Assembly (NCBI RefSeq): GCF_032854445.1
Contig: NC_088296.1
Span: forward strand, 16,979,485 to 17,043,484
Direction: 5' to 3'
DNA: 64,000 nucleotides
Source: Liolophura sinensis
Lineage: Eukaryota > Mollusca > Polyplacophora > Chitonida > Chitonidae
Each line of letters begins with the position of its first letter. Position 1 is the stretch's first letter. Below are positions 10,898-23,036 of the stretch, one piece after another. Made by a program: the position numbers and the translations under genes. A model generated the notes under the pieces. That model did not search any database, was not told where the DNA came from, and was given only the letters and a program-made list of their open reading frames with translations.

Positions 10898-13252
10898 GAT
10901 TACGGTAATACATAAATCAAATATACAGGACCACTTATTAATTAAAGGCAGGTTACAACCATCAACATGAAGCGAATGGCAGTATAAAAACTTGACTCTG
11001 GAGATAAAAGGTTGCTTAAATTTTTCCATACACTGCACAGAAGCTTCATGATAATTCTGAGGCTGACAACCACTGGGGCTTGTATACTCGGATCATTAAA
11101 TTCCACAAGGCCAGGTTTGACATTCGAATCTTTTTTGAAACGTCACTGGAAATTACCTGGTGAGCTGATAATACAATACTAACGCAAGTAATAACGCAAG
11201 TATAATCATTAAATGCAAATATGCAAATAAGGTATAGGCCTACTGTATTTCACCTACAATTTAGAATTTTCAAGTGACACATTTTGCTTAATTACGATCG
11301 GTTCATCAGCTTTTTTTTTTTTGCAACTTAATGAAATCCTTACCAGAAGAAACTTAGGTGTTGGCATGAAAACTATAATATTAAGTTTTTCGGAAAGTGT
11401 AGTTATACATACTAAACATTAGGTGAAGACAACATGCACCAGCTGGATACAACCCACGGGTTTACTGTTTGTATATACGTTAACCCACCATTTATCAAAC
11501 TATGGTACACACATCTTTAACACATTATAGGGGCGGAAACTAAGGCATTCCAATCCGCCTTAATTCAATCTACTTGACACCGTATTATCCAATACACCAT
11601 CGCTCAGCAAACATCCTCCTAAGCCAAACAGTCAAGCGCATGTAAGCGTTGCTAAGAACTCATGTTTCCTGTCACTAATGGGAGTTTGACAACGCACTAA
11701 ATGACCCCAAACACTGCCCAGCTATTACCCATGTGCCACTTGCCGTGTAGCTTGGATCCCCAAACTCGATAAAAGTCGATGGACTTTACTAGAAATCCAT
11801 TTGGCAAAATCGGATTTACCGATTTTTTTTTCTTTCAACACGCTTGACTGCACGAATGAGATAGTTTCATAGTGCAAGAGAAACTGCGACCTTCCCTCAT
11901 ACGTCATTCAGCCACGCGCGTGCTTCAACAGCCCAAGGGACTTTGCGCCGAGTGCAAAAAACAGCCAGGGAAGGAGATGCAGTGTATGAAAAAGCGATTA
12001 ATGCGAGTCCACAAAGGGACATCAAGGGCCTCGGTCGCCCTCTAAAGACTATCTGTCCGACTTCATGTCCCGAATGTCTATGGACAACAGCATGTGACCG
12101 CATTCCTTGTGCTAACCCCTTACACCAAGAACTAGCCACGGCCGCGTCTGTATGCCTAAAAGGCCTGACAGACATACAAAGTAAGGCACACGAAGTTAAA
12201 CACGTCGGGGAAAAACCGAAAACAGTCACAGTACTCTCAATAAAACATCCACGACAGGTCCTCTTAGTGTGCACGAGGAGAATTCTTTTTTTCTCTTTTT
12301 AGTACTTTGTTTGCCTGTGTCTTTCCTTTTTCTTTTATTTTTTTTTACTTCCAGCTGCATGATCTCTAGATTCCAGACGACAATTTCCATGAAGCCACGT
12401 GACACATGAAAGTCGCAAGTGCGCTGCCATTCATCATGACAAAGAGAAATCAACGCTACAATGCAAAGCCCACAAAAGGCAGTATTAGGACGTATTCTTG
12501 GCGGTTTCCGGCGGAGAAAAGTGCTTACAGTGAGCCTTCAAGTTAACTGTCGTCGACCATACAGGGATCACTGAAAGTCTCTCTCAAAAAGAAGCGAAAT
12601 TCGACCGTGTGATGTACATACCATCAGTCCTATTTAAGTTCATAACGAGCCTTGCCAAGGTGACACGAGCGTCGCCATGGCAACGGGACGAAGCGCAGGT
12701 GGTGTTCTTGTCAGCACGCGGTGTACATTTCGCTGACGATCACAATGTCTGTTTCATGCGAGCATCGCGCATGTTGTGTACGCTATGCCCCGTATATATG
12801 GATTAGCTTTTCCGGGGTAGACAGTATTATCCTTATAGAAGCCCTCGAGGGGTGATCTGCTATGCTACTATTGCGTGTAAGACTAAATCTTGTAGAAGAA
12901 AAGCCCAGCAAGCTGACGTCTGTGAGGTTTACCAACAGGAAAACACCACCACGTGGACGGCGTAGCCAGTCAATTGATTTACAGGCCGTTTTTTTCTCTT
13001 AGCTGGTCTTATCCGGCACAGGCCTAAAGGACACCGTGGAAAGTCTATTCCTTGACATAACGATTGGTGGTTTATTAATATACAGTAAAGTGTTTTAATA
13101 AATGTTTCTTGTGAAATCAATTCTTGGATGTCTTTTTAATACTGCACTAGAACCCATGAGGTCTAGGCCTAACCATTCCAGGGCATTTCAGTGCAAGCAG
13201 GAATCAGCAGTTAGACATGTGTCCCATAGTGTCAACCTATCACGAATCACTC
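10898..13252. other. Noncoding stretch, 2.3 kb
   Basis: No gene is recognised. Both strands are open for about 120 codons around 11900-12300, but the plus frame has no good ATG, no splice sites at its borders and no recognisable motif. Balanced-composition sequence continues to about 12900. Confidence 0.35.
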
Positions 13253-13342
13253 ATGTCTTCGAACATACTCCCTACAGCGCATGGGCGACTCTCTATGTTT
13301 CCGCGGCACATGCGCTGTAAGGACTATGGTCTTCGAAGATAT
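13253..13342. ncRNA. Imperfect long hairpin, possible small-RNA precursor
   Basis: Left arm 13253-13283 and right arm 13309-13342 are inverted complements. The inner 11 bp (TACAGCGCATG / CATGCGCTGTA) are perfect, and an outer 8 bp (TCTTCGAA) is perfect. Between them lie two mismatches and a three-base bulge on the right arm. The loop is 25 nt. Stem length and loop size fit a microRNA-type precursor, but a decayed palindromic element is equally possible. I do not recognise either arm as a known microRNA. Confidence 0.4.
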
Positions 13343-13479
13343 CGCGCTACATCTGGGTAGTTACATTTTGGAAAGTGGAATTTATGAACCAATTCAAATG
13401 GACTCGTCAACTTCATTTTAACTGGTGTTCGCTGGTGTTCAACAAGTATAGAATATGGTGGCCGTGTTATTTAAAGTTA

Positions 13480-13700
13480 AATATTTATCTGTTTGATGGA
13501 CGTTTAGCGCTGTAATGCCCTAGAATTGCCCACTTCCGTGGCGGCGGTTAGTGGGTGGAGGAACTGGGGTAAACCACCGCCCTTCTCCAGGTATCTGTCT
13601 GGCCTCCGGACATAAAGCCGCAACTAAATAAACCAGAACTGGATTCGAACACACAACCTCTTTGGTTAAGGGCCTGACAGCTATAACAAGCCAGGGTGTG
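13480..13700 (-). mobile_element. Divergent SINE with tRNA-like head
   Basis: In antisense orientation a core resembling family A is visible (GGGTGGAGGAACTGGGGTAA, ACCACCGCCC), followed by the complement of a B box (CTGGATTCGAACACAC) and an A-box-like end (GGTTAAGGGCCTGACAG). Its body differs enough from family A to be an older or separate family sharing the core. Confidence 0.6.
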
Positions 13701-14988
13701 TTACAAAGCTAAAATTGCTACAGAAGTCGTCCTACTCGATAACGCCTTCTCTCCGATAGCTTGATATCACTACAGTGCAGTGTAGAGTAGGGTTACAACA
13801 ACAGCAGCAACAAGCAGAGCTAAAAATGAGCTAAAATGACGAGTGTGAGTATGTTGATTTGAACGTTTCAGAACACTCAGTTGTTTTCGCTACAGGTCAG
13901 CTTTCAAAACATCTTTGAGGGCAATACTATCTTCTGATCTACTGCTGACGTCACGAAGCGTTCACCATCGTTGTGTCAGGTTATATTGCTACACAGCGTT
14001 TATAACAGTTCCGTTTCCATTCCGAGAAGCTCTCTGGCTTACAGTTTTCAAGGGAAAAAAGCATGCAATTCTTTTATAAAATGTTTGCAATAATCCCCAC
14101 CATTGAGACAATGAATATGCCACCAGATTCAATGCACAATGATCATTATTGCTTAAAAGACCAGAGAAACAACGAGTTCGTTCTTTAAGGTTTCAACGTA
14201 TGAGACAGTATATTGGTGTCTGGGCGAGAGTTTTGGTGGTATCGTTGTTGAGAATAGTGCTGGGACATTTATCCAGCTTCAAACACATGACGATGTGAAC
14301 ATCGTCAAAATGATCAAAGACGAGGGTTCTTCATTTTGTGATCTTCACAAAACATTTCGCCTACCTTGGCGAGGGTAGGGTTTAACCGGCGTTGATCTTA
14401 GTGTGTCAACATCATCAAGATGTCACGCCGACTTGCTGTGGGCGTTAGATCTTAGATACGTCTGGGGGATAAATGATGCCAATTTTAAGGGAGAGATATT
14501 AAAGTGTGTGATAAAATTAACCGATGGTATAAGCAAGTCGCCAAGTCTAAAGAAATTGTCTGATATCTTGTCATGCTGAATCGGTGGGGTGAGAAACTAA
14601 ATCCCTGTAAAGATGCCGTCTTGTGAGTCCAACTCCACCGACATTCGCCAGTGCTGACATGTTGACAGGAGTACCGTGTTTCGGTGGCGGATTCCAACCA
14701 GGCGTCTGTTTATAATGGATAGCTGCTGGGAAAGAGTCGTTGCTGCTTGTTTGTAGTATATTTTCCCAGCATGATCCCAAAACGGTCAGTGTGTCAATGT
14801 TCTCAATAGCCAAACGAGTGCAGAGCTGTCAGTTTCAGAGTTTTCCTTTAACAGTTAAAGCGATCATGTCAAAACTTAAATACAGCAATTGATTTCTGAA
14901 TGGCGACAGTTGACTTCGCTTTATCGTTGTGAATACCAGACATAACAGTTTAGAGTACAGGTAGAAAGATAAATGCTGATACTGATAG
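13701..14988. other. Noncoding stretch
   Basis: No gene is recognised. Short frames at 14485-14813 overlap on the same strand in different phases and show no protein character. Confidence 0.4.
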
Positions 14989-15130
14989 TATTTATTTATT
15001 TATTTGATTGGTGTTTTACGCCGTGTTCAAAAACATTTCACTGATACGACGACCGGCAGCATTATGATGGGAGAAAACCGGGCAGTGCCCGAGGGAAACC
15101 CACGACCATCCGAAGCTACTCCCTGAGAGG
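14989..15130 (-). mobile_element. SINE family A, 5'-truncated
   Basis: Antisense tail (TTTATTTATTTATTTGATTG) and core (ACGCCGTGTTCAAAAACATT, GGGAGAAAACCGGGCAGTGC, CCACGACCATCCG). The match ends near 15130. No clear target-site duplication is seen. Confidence 0.88.
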
Positions 15131-15504
15131 ACCCAACTAATGACATAATAATTTACACAAAGTATAGCGGTATTACACGCATTGTGAACCATTTTAAGTG
15201 AAAAGTGAAGATAAAACATGTCCCGAAATAAGAGAGAAAAACTTAAAAGGTGAAATTATAACATTCTGTTTTGAACAAAGTGTTTAAAAATGTCGATTGC
15301 TTCTGCCGACTGACAAGATTATTAAATTGTTGAATGTTGAATGAATGGTGTTTGAATGTCGTACTTAAAGAGCATTCGATCCGCATCTGGTAAGACATCT
15401 GGTGTAACATCTAGAGTATAAAGTGCATGTTCAAGTGTGTGCATGGTCAATGAAAACTCTCATGGTTCATCATGACAGGTGTCTCGATAGATCCGCATCT
15501 CCTA

Positions 15505-15556
15505 CAGCAAACACAATGGCAACCCGCGGCAGCGAACACAATGGCAACCCGCGGCA
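15505..15556. repeat. Tandem duplication of about 25 bp
   Basis: ACACAATGGCAACCCGCGGC occurs twice in tandem, followed by a third partial AACA. Confidence 0.8.
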
Positions 15557-15959
15557 ACATTTGGTTACAGGAACAAGTGGTAGTGAGAAAGCGCTACATC
15601 CTATTCACACGCAGAAACATGTGTCGATATGGATCCGATATCGCCTCGCATTTAAAAGGCATTGTGAGTTTTCACCAATTTATCCCCAGTATAACATGTA
15701 TATTCATATAACGGTCGGTGGATACTGCGAGGTACACAAGGCCGCATTATGCCACGTATCAGCTGCTCAGGGGTGATTTATTACTGTCGCGTGGAGGTCC
15801 TTCGAGGATCGAGGGGTTAGAAAAATGAGGCGGACGAGGTTTTGTTGTGGGGAAGGGGGAGGGAAATGGCCGATGGAGAAAATATGCACAGGAATATTAT
15901 ATGTATTAATACAAAGATCGCGTGTTGTTACCGCATTAAGAGGTAGCAATTTACAGATG

Positions 15960-16420
15960 GGGGTACAAGGAAGGCCGATCCAGGCGCGCTTGGGCTAGCG
16001 CTCCGCGCGGGAGGCTGTGCGCCGGGCAGCAATAAGCGACCCAGAGCGCGGCCCATTTTCACATACATGTTGGAAACGCGGGCTTCGGGGTTGGCATGGA
16101 AGGCGCAAAGAGCCAGCGGAGAATCTAGGTGTACTCGCTCGTAATTTCCCCAGGCGAGACTTTTCTTCTCCCTTCCCATGGCTCCCCTTCTCCATTTCTC
16201 CCTCCGTGTTAAGGACTAGATAGATATACGTCAGCTCTCTAATGAACGCACGGTTATTACCAATCTGGCTAGTGGAAAACTTACAACTATGCATTACCAG
16301 GCTTATCCTACCGTTCGTGCCCCTGCCTTTGATCTGCCGCCGGCCTTGCGGCGGCATGGCGCATGTCATCAGCCTACGGATACGGCGCGCTGATTTCGTA
16401 ACCGAAGGCGAACACGTGTT
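15960..16420. promoter_or_regulatory. CpG-rich island
   Basis: This block is much richer in CpG than the rest of the window: I count 13 CpG in 15961-16080. Such blocks often mark promoters or hypomethylated DNA in invertebrates. The longest non-repeat frame of the window (minus strand, about 163 codons from an ATG near 16486 down to 15995) lies here. Its length is explained by low AT content, and its composition (rich in R, S, P) shows no domain. No TATA box or splice donor could be assigned. Confidence 0.35.
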
Positions 16421-16800
16421 GGCATCGACTTCTGGCGGAGAGGCATATGTATTAATATATCTGTCCAAAAACCAGGGGTTCAGCATGTGCTCAATCAAAC
16501 CAAGGTGACCATTCTAAGCAAAGTTCAAACTCAAACTCTTCCTGCAAACTACAGTGGGCACTGCGCCACTTTATTTTGGCAAAGTTCACAGAACGAGGGC
16601 ATCACGTATAGCTGAAATAGCCCTGCAGATTTCCCGGCTTTTAGCTTCTTAAAAACTTTTAAACTTTAACCACCCTGACATATTTCGATATACATTTATG
16701 CATCTCTCAATTATACGAGCAAACAAATTTCTGAGTGAAATAACGAGATTTGAGTTTTCTCGTCATTGGAGAAAACAAAACCAGGCAGAACGTCGAATGT

Positions 16801-16885
16801 GAATGAATGAATGATTATGGCTTAACGCCACATCGGCAATATTTCAGCCATATCGTAGCGAGAACAAAGTGAAAACGCGAGACAC
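16801..16885 (-). mobile_element. SINE family C 3' fragment
   Basis: GAATGAATGAATGATTATGG, then CTTAACGCCACATCGGCAAT, ATTTCAGCCATATCGTAGCG. The wording matches a mollusc SINE end as I remember it. Only the 3' part is present, in antisense orientation. Confidence 0.7.
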
Positions 16886-18582
16886 GTCGAATGTGTAAAT
16901 GAACTCTTGTATTTGGATCCTCTGTGATAACACGAACATGTACTTTGTGTACAGATGTTTTAGTTTTAACTACAGGGGAAAAAAACTCACTACCACTTCG
17001 ATTGCCATCAATCAATGAGATCAAAATAGAATTTAGAAAATACGATAGAAAAGTTTTGCACGTCTATAGGAATACCGGGTGTAGTGTTATCACTGTTAAA
17101 GTCGGGTGTCGTACGGGACGAGATCTCGTGATAGATGGATCTATTGACATATAATAGCGACCAAAAGCTGTTAGTATTTACATGTCCCATCTGTTACGGA
17201 CACAGTGAATTAAACAACGTTTTATCCCTATTAGTCTCTGACAGACGCTGGGATCGGCGATACTGAAAGCTGTGACGACCACCTTCTGCCTGACGCCACC
17301 AGGGCTACAGGCGCTACTTTTCAACCGTCTCGTCTTCCCGCCAACTTTTGACGTCGGCTGGCCGATGCTGTCGTGAAGCACGTTGTGCCAAGCTGTCTGC
17401 AGTTTTGTACTATCTGTCAGCTGGGCGGTAATCAAACAAGGCAACGTACATCAATTTCTCTTCAGCGCTGATCCTCATCATGCCCGCGGATAAAATATTT
17501 TCTCGGCATCGAGTCGTCGGCGAAATATCTCAGCTTCCTCTCAGATGGCAATCTGATGACTGCGGACAGGGATTAAATCGCCGACTTGTGATTTTGAACT
17601 AAACTGGGAATTGTGGAGCATTCCACAGCTATTTCAATAAAGTGACTCGGTGATTTTCTGATTGGAATTAAGAAACCTCATTGCCGTTAGAGTAGGCACA
17701 AAGTTAATAATCGAATATGAGAACGTGCGTGTATGACTCCTAATAAACACTTGATGCAAACCGCAAATATTATCGTCCGAATTTTTCAAAACAAGTTTGG
17801 AGGTCCAAAGGCCAGAAAAAAAAAATACCAAGAGTTGAAACGGGTTGATGTACTCGTCTATCTTGCTCTATGCATCGAGTTCCACATACTGTTTTCGACA
17901 CATGTTATAGCCTGATCTATACAGTACAGTCCAAAACTCTAACCCGGAATAAGGGTGGCGGGACAAAGAGGTAAATAAACCAACTGAGCTGTTCTCATCG
18001 ACAAGCCACGATCAAACGGTATCGTATTGATCAGGCGGCTACCGTTACTCTTGCACCCTACAGCCCGAGTACTGTCTGTCAGCACATTGTCAGTGTCCGT
18101 TACGGAGTCCCGGTTCGGTTTTTACAATCGATCGCACATGCCATTCTCCAAATGAATTGTCTTGATCTAGGCGGAGATCTGATTCCGTCAAAGGGTCTGA
18201 TCGCTGACTTCTCGGGGAACTGACTTCTTACGCGGAGTTATTTTAGACGACGTTGTCCGGTAAATAAGAAAAAAGCCTAATCCGAGGAATCTCTTTGAAA
18301 TTGAGGAAGGTTATGTGGTGAGTTCCAGTGTGTTTCCTCCGCATGATTTGAGCTGGAAGTTATTGGGAAACTTCCAGGTTTTACTACAATGTATAATTAT
18401 ACGCATGGCGCATGTATTTGTTTTAACCAGTATGCTGTTTACACAAAAAAGAAGTATACTCAAACATAGATGCATGCAGATTCCTACACGTAGGGTTTTT
18501 GTTTCCCTCACATACAACCAAAAACAGAAAGAGTTGATAAAGGAACTCATCGATAGAGACTACGTGCGTTTTGTCTAGTTAT
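16886..18582. other. Noncoding stretch, 1.7 kb
   Basis: No gene is recognised. 17450-17640 is balanced in composition and repeat-free (CGGATAAAATATTTTCTCGG and neighbours), so it might be a conserved noncoding element. Confidence 0.3.
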
Positions 18583-18800
18583 AATTTATTTATTTATTTA
18601 ATTGGTGTTTTACGCCGTACTCATGAATATTCAATTTAAACGACGGCGGCCACCATTATAGTGAGAGGAAACCGGACAGCGTCTGGAGAAAACGCACGAC
18701 CATCCGCAGGTTGTTAGCAGACCATCCCGCTTGAGGAAGCCAGCATCAACACTGGACTTGAACTCACACTGATCACTTTGGTGAGAAACTCCTGTCTTAT
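18583..18800 (-). mobile_element. SINE family A, nearly full length, diverged
   Basis: Antisense tail, core (GTGAGAGGAAACCGGACAGC, CACGACCATCCGCAGGTTG) and head with GGACTTGAACTCACAC and CTTTGGTGAGA are all present, with more substitutions than the youngest copies. Confidence 0.87.
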
Positions 18801-19079
18801 TTCTTTGTGATAGCACACCAACCACCAGGCAAAGGAGAACCCACGATCAGTTTCAAAGCCCTGAGCTGGAGGGCACGTCGACTGGCTGATCATTATATAC
18901 CCTATGGTTACTCAGGGCACAAATCAGTTTCAAAGTCATCCAAACATGAGAGGGCATATTAGCTTCGTGAGTTGACATTCACGTTTAACACATCCACAAA
19001 AACGATCAGTATGCATGGACACATCCATATCCACATTCACGTCCACCAGTACATACATCCATTTCAAATTTAGCCAACC

Positions 19080-19335
19080 AGAGCGAACACCGAAATTGCC
19101 TTCTGTACAACTGGCCCATTTAGAGTCGTCCCTCGAGTCGACGGTTCGAATCCCACTGGCGGCAGTGTGAGAAGATTTATTCTGTCGGTCTCGTCTGTGG
19201 TTCGGCAATACTAGACTAAATTGGCGCTCCGTCGGGGACTTAGGCTGGAGAATGGTTTCTGACCTGGCTGAATGACAGGCAGAGACCGAGATGTCTGTGA
19301 ACTTCAGTTCAGGCGCTATTCCCACGTCACCCTTA
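19080..19335 (+). mobile_element. tRNA-derived SINE-like sequence (family E)
   Basis: A strong B box, ACGGTTCGAATCCCACTGG, lies at about 19139-19157 with an A-box-like ACTGGCCCATTTAGAG upstream. The body downstream (CTGTCGGTCTCGTCTGTGG, GGCGCTCCGTCGGGGAC) does not match family A or B. The structure is SINE-like rather than an intact tRNA gene, since no acceptor-stem closure follows the B box. Confidence 0.45.
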
Positions 19336-21373
19336 GACTGGATCCGAAAAATGGTTAAGTGTACCAGAGAGATCCTCTTTCATCGTCTTGCAATAATGAT
19401 GATATAGAGAGAGCCGTCTGATTCTCAGGACTCAGTCTTTACCTCTACATATTCTTAGCCGGACTAACGTAAACACAACATTTTTGAACAGTTCAGTGCA
19501 AACGCAAATGGCAAATTCCGAAAGCTAAGCACATCGGAATACACTAATGTAAGACGAAATACTCACAGTCCCTATCAGAAATTGACCGTTTGAGTGTAAA
19601 CATCTACGACCGAACGTAATGTTCGCAACTGTGAATGTATGTTACGAACACGTATAGAATATATCATGATATGACGAACAAGATATATCCAAACCATATG
19701 AACAAATAATATATGTTTTATATTTTAGAATTTTTAAGATTGAACTTCAAATTAGGCTAGGCTGTAGATTCATAACTGTTGGATAAAGTGTTACCTCATT
19801 TTCCTCGACCCAAGCATAAGTGAAAACACAGTTTTGGCCAGGCGTTAATACATCATGAGAAAATTAAAGCCAAAGAAAACTAAAATATGAAGTTGGATTC
19901 ATCATACACACAACGGAAACCTACACGTAATAATACTTTCATTTACTTCTTTAGAATTTTTAAAGATTGTTGAAAGGCATTCAGATAATTGAATACTACG
20001 GTGGGCTTTATGAACCATATTGACGGCATCTAGGAACACTGACGTCACATCACCTTTTTTTCCTCATGTTCACCGAAGGGAAGGGGTTTTGGGGAAAATT
20101 ATTTCAGTAATCTCATACGTAAAAAGAGTTATTACAACAATCAGTGTCGTTTTTAGAGTTGGATAAACTTCCTGTGACGTCAGAGTTCCTAACCTAAATG
20201 TTTGAGCGCCTTAAACTTTTTTTCACAAAAATGTAAAAAAAAAAAATTCAAGGAAAGTATATTTATGCATAGTTTTAAGTGATCTATTTGGTGATGCCTA
20301 CTTCGATTTTTACATGGTCTTTTTCTTCAAGTTAATATATCAATTCATCAAGATTCATCTGTAAAACAATACCGAAGGACAACGAATTCATTAATCGACA
20401 CGTTAATAATCAACACACAGATCGAGGGGACACATAATGCTGTTAAAGCCGTACAGCACTGAGGGTATATGAATACCGATTAGCCACGACGGCGTAATAG
20501 TTAGAAAATGGTCACACGTAACCTGAAAAACATAGACAGCTGAATGAAGGGTTTCCCAATGGGCCTAAAACAGCCACGCGTTCTTCTGGACAACTGTGAG
20601 CAGAGCCATAGACTAGTATTCGATCTCAAAGCCCCCTTAATTGCACCCAGGGCGCATCTTTTAGGAACAATATCGCTCTCTTCCTTAACCTGATACTGGG
20701 CGATAAAACGGCCTTAAAGGAGAGGAAAACTTAAATAGCAATCAAATACCATTGAAAAGAGTATGCATTTCCTCTCACTTGCATGCCATAAAACAATTCT
20801 AATATGTACCTCAAGTTAGTAAATTATAAATAAACTCTGCGCAAAAATCCGCTGTGAGCGACTCCATTTTGCCTAAGAACTAGTCCTGAAGTCTTCTGTG
20901 TTAAGAGGAGAATAAACCACCGAAGTGCAGTTCGTACACTTCCGGTAGAACGCTTCCTCCCAGAAGGCAGCGCTTTGACGATCGGGAAACCGGAATGTCG
21001 GAAGTAGGTTCCGAGTTTACACGAACAAGCCGGCAGTTTTAAGGACTCACATTGGCTGAGCGGCAAAGCACCCTCACCGTAAATGACAGGGTGTTAAAGA
21101 TGGAGGACGCGATTTATGCCAGCTTTGCCGTTTTCAGGCTATACGTGTATGGCGAGGAAAAATCGTAAAATTAAGCAGCAGGCACCACCAGATAGAAAGA
21201 AAATGTGCTCTTTTCAGCCTATAGTGTCATTTTTTAAAAGTTTTCTTCTCCTTTAAGAAAAAGAATCCTGGCGCGTGCGTGTGTATGTTTCATACACCTA
21301 TACCCTATATCGCTGATCGCGAACTGTATGATCTTATTGCTTTGAGGATTCTATTGTACCAACAGAACAATGT
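19336..21373. other. Noncoding stretch, 2 kb
   Basis: AT-rich sequence without recognisable genes or repeats. The 80-codon minus frame at 20824-21066 has no supporting features. Confidence 0.4.
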
Positions 21374-21425
21374 GTTTATTTATTTATTTGATTGGTGTTT
21401 TTTGGCGCCGTATACAAGAACACAG
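21374..21425 (-). mobile_element. SINE family A tail fragment, left half of an inverted pair
   Basis: TTTATTTATTTATTTGATTG followed by GTGTTTTTTGGCGCCGTATA. Only the 3' end of the element is present. It faces the plus-strand copy starting near 21470. Confidence 0.75.
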
Positions 21426-21469
21426 ACAACAGACTTTCTGTTAAAATGAACTCATTATTATTATATTAC

Positions 21470-21623
21470 GTGGGAAGGTCTGCCAAACAACCTGAGGATG
21501 GTCGTGGGTTTCCCCCGGGCTCTGCCCAGTTTCCTCCCACCATAATGCTGGCCGCCGTCGTATAAGTGAAATATTCTTCAGTACAGCGTAAAACACCAAT
21601 CAAATAAATAAATACATAAATAC
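21470..21623 (+). mobile_element. SINE family A, 5'-truncated, right half of an inverted pair
   Basis: ACGTGGGAAGGTCTGCCAAA, GTGGGTTTCCCCCGGGCTC, CACCATAATGCTGGCCGCCG and the tail are close to consensus. Its 3' end is complementary to the fragment at 21374-21425. Confidence 0.9.
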
Positions 21624-22621
21624 GGAAGACAAGGCGCAAGCGTAGAGGCTGCAGATTGAATGCATTAGGCGAGTTACGTGTGGAGGAGTAACAGCTGTAC
21701 ATGGTCTAAGCTGTATGTTAACATTAGGAGTTGGTTTGAGGTAATGGCAGACAGGAGATGAGCATCGACGAGGGAACAATTCTATCCCAAACAGACCAAG
21801 GCTGGCGATATGCCGAAAGCCGTTAAGACGAGCCACAGTTTATAGCCGGGAGGTCTTTTAGAAGTACAAAATTATTTCCCGGTAGAAATTAACCCAAAAT
21901 AAAAAAAATAAATCTTTAGTCCGGAGTGGGAATATGCTTTCTATACATTGACATGTTTTGATCTTAATCTCTCAGGGGATTTGTATGCTTTTTTTACATG
22001 CATTTTTTTTGTTAGTCTTCTTGTGACAGTGCGATTCTATGCCACCAAAGTATTGCCGCCGCTGAAGTATCATGCGAAAAACACCACACATGACACCCCA
22101 CCCAGTCATATATACTGACCCCGCAGATCAACCATTTCGAAAGGGTTGTGGCGTTGGACAGATTCGTAACAAGAGGAAACAATTATAGTGGCCGTAGGAA
22201 TATCTTCCTGACTGCATTTCATGAATAAATGTACAGTAGAAAACGATTCGGCTTCAATGATCATTTATCAAAAGCAAGCTTCGTTTGGGAACAGCATCAT
22301 TCATTAGGTAACAGCGTGTCAAACTAGATCTGCATTCGATCCTCTGGACCGGAAATAAGTCCCTGGTCTCATAACTACGGTAAACGTCACCCTGGAGGGA
22401 TTTTACGACTCCACGCGTGATTCGTTATGAATGGTAATGTGAGCGGCCTCTTACAGTCGCCATATTAGAGAAAAACTATACGAGTTAATGACAATATGAC
22501 CGAGTAACTCTTTGCTGTATTTAGTACAAACTTTGAACATCTTTTAGAGCAGGTGATTTTTTGAACACATTCCGAATAATCTGAGAGTTATATGAAAATG
22601 CTGAATCCAGGAACTTCTGTT
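21624..22621. other. Noncoding stretch, 1 kb
   Basis: No gene or repeat is recognised. Confidence 0.4.
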
Positions 22622-22830
22622 GTTTATATATTTATCTATTTATTTCATTAACTGAGATAAACACAGTGCAGTTTTAGCAGAAACCAAAATCCAAGAGGCC
22701 AAAGTAATTGACTGCCGTTCACCAAGGTACCGAACAAACCTTCTGACTTAAAACCGCAGTGAAAGTAGCGAGAACTAGTTTCGAACTTTCGACCTTACTG
22801 TTCAGTAGGCGATCGGCTTTTTGACCTTTC
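22622..22830 (-). mobile_element. Divergent SINE with tRNA-like head
   Basis: Starts with a TTTATCTATTTATTTCATTA tail in antisense, continues with a decayed core (AGAGGCCAAAGTAATTGACT) and ends with a B-box complement (TAGTTTCGAACTTTCGACC) and an A-box-like TTCAGTAGGCGATCGGC. It is older than most family A copies. Confidence 0.5.
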
Positions 22831-22934
22831 CGTTTTTGTAACAACAAGAACATTCTTCCCAAAGTTCAAAAACCAGGAGATAAAAATGTTTGGAGGGAAT
22901 GCCCAATGTGAACCATAAACGCTGTAAGTCGGTA

Positions 22935-22978
22935 TGTCCAAATCAACATTTGGTTTGTCCAAATCAACATTTGGTTTG
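22935..22978. repeat. Perfect 20 bp tandem duplication
   Basis: TCCAAATCAACATTTGGTTT occurs twice in succession. Each unit itself contains the near-palindrome CAAATCAACATTTG. Confidence 0.9.
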
Positions 22979-23024
22979 ACAAAATGCTCTTAAAACTTAA
23001 AGAGCTGTTCAGCTTTGAACTGTG

Positions 23025-23036
23025 GGCGCATGCGCC
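23025..23036. promoter_or_regulatory. 12 bp palindrome GGCGCATGCGCC (NRF1-like site)
   Basis: A perfect palindrome containing GCGCATGCGC, the consensus of the promoter-binding factor NRF1. A second GCGCATGCGC is at 29608-29617. Binding is inference; no promoter is evident beside either site. Confidence 0.3.

Noticed and set aside
11897-12302. Frames of about 120 codons open on both strands
   Set aside because: Both-strand openness over the same 360 bp indicates local composition rather than coding. The plus frame lacks an early ATG and has no recognisable motif.
15995-16498. 167-codon minus-strand frame as a gene
   Set aside because: CpG-rich DNA has few stops; there is no domain, no splice context, and other frames here are also open. 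Kept only as a note on the CpG-rich feature.
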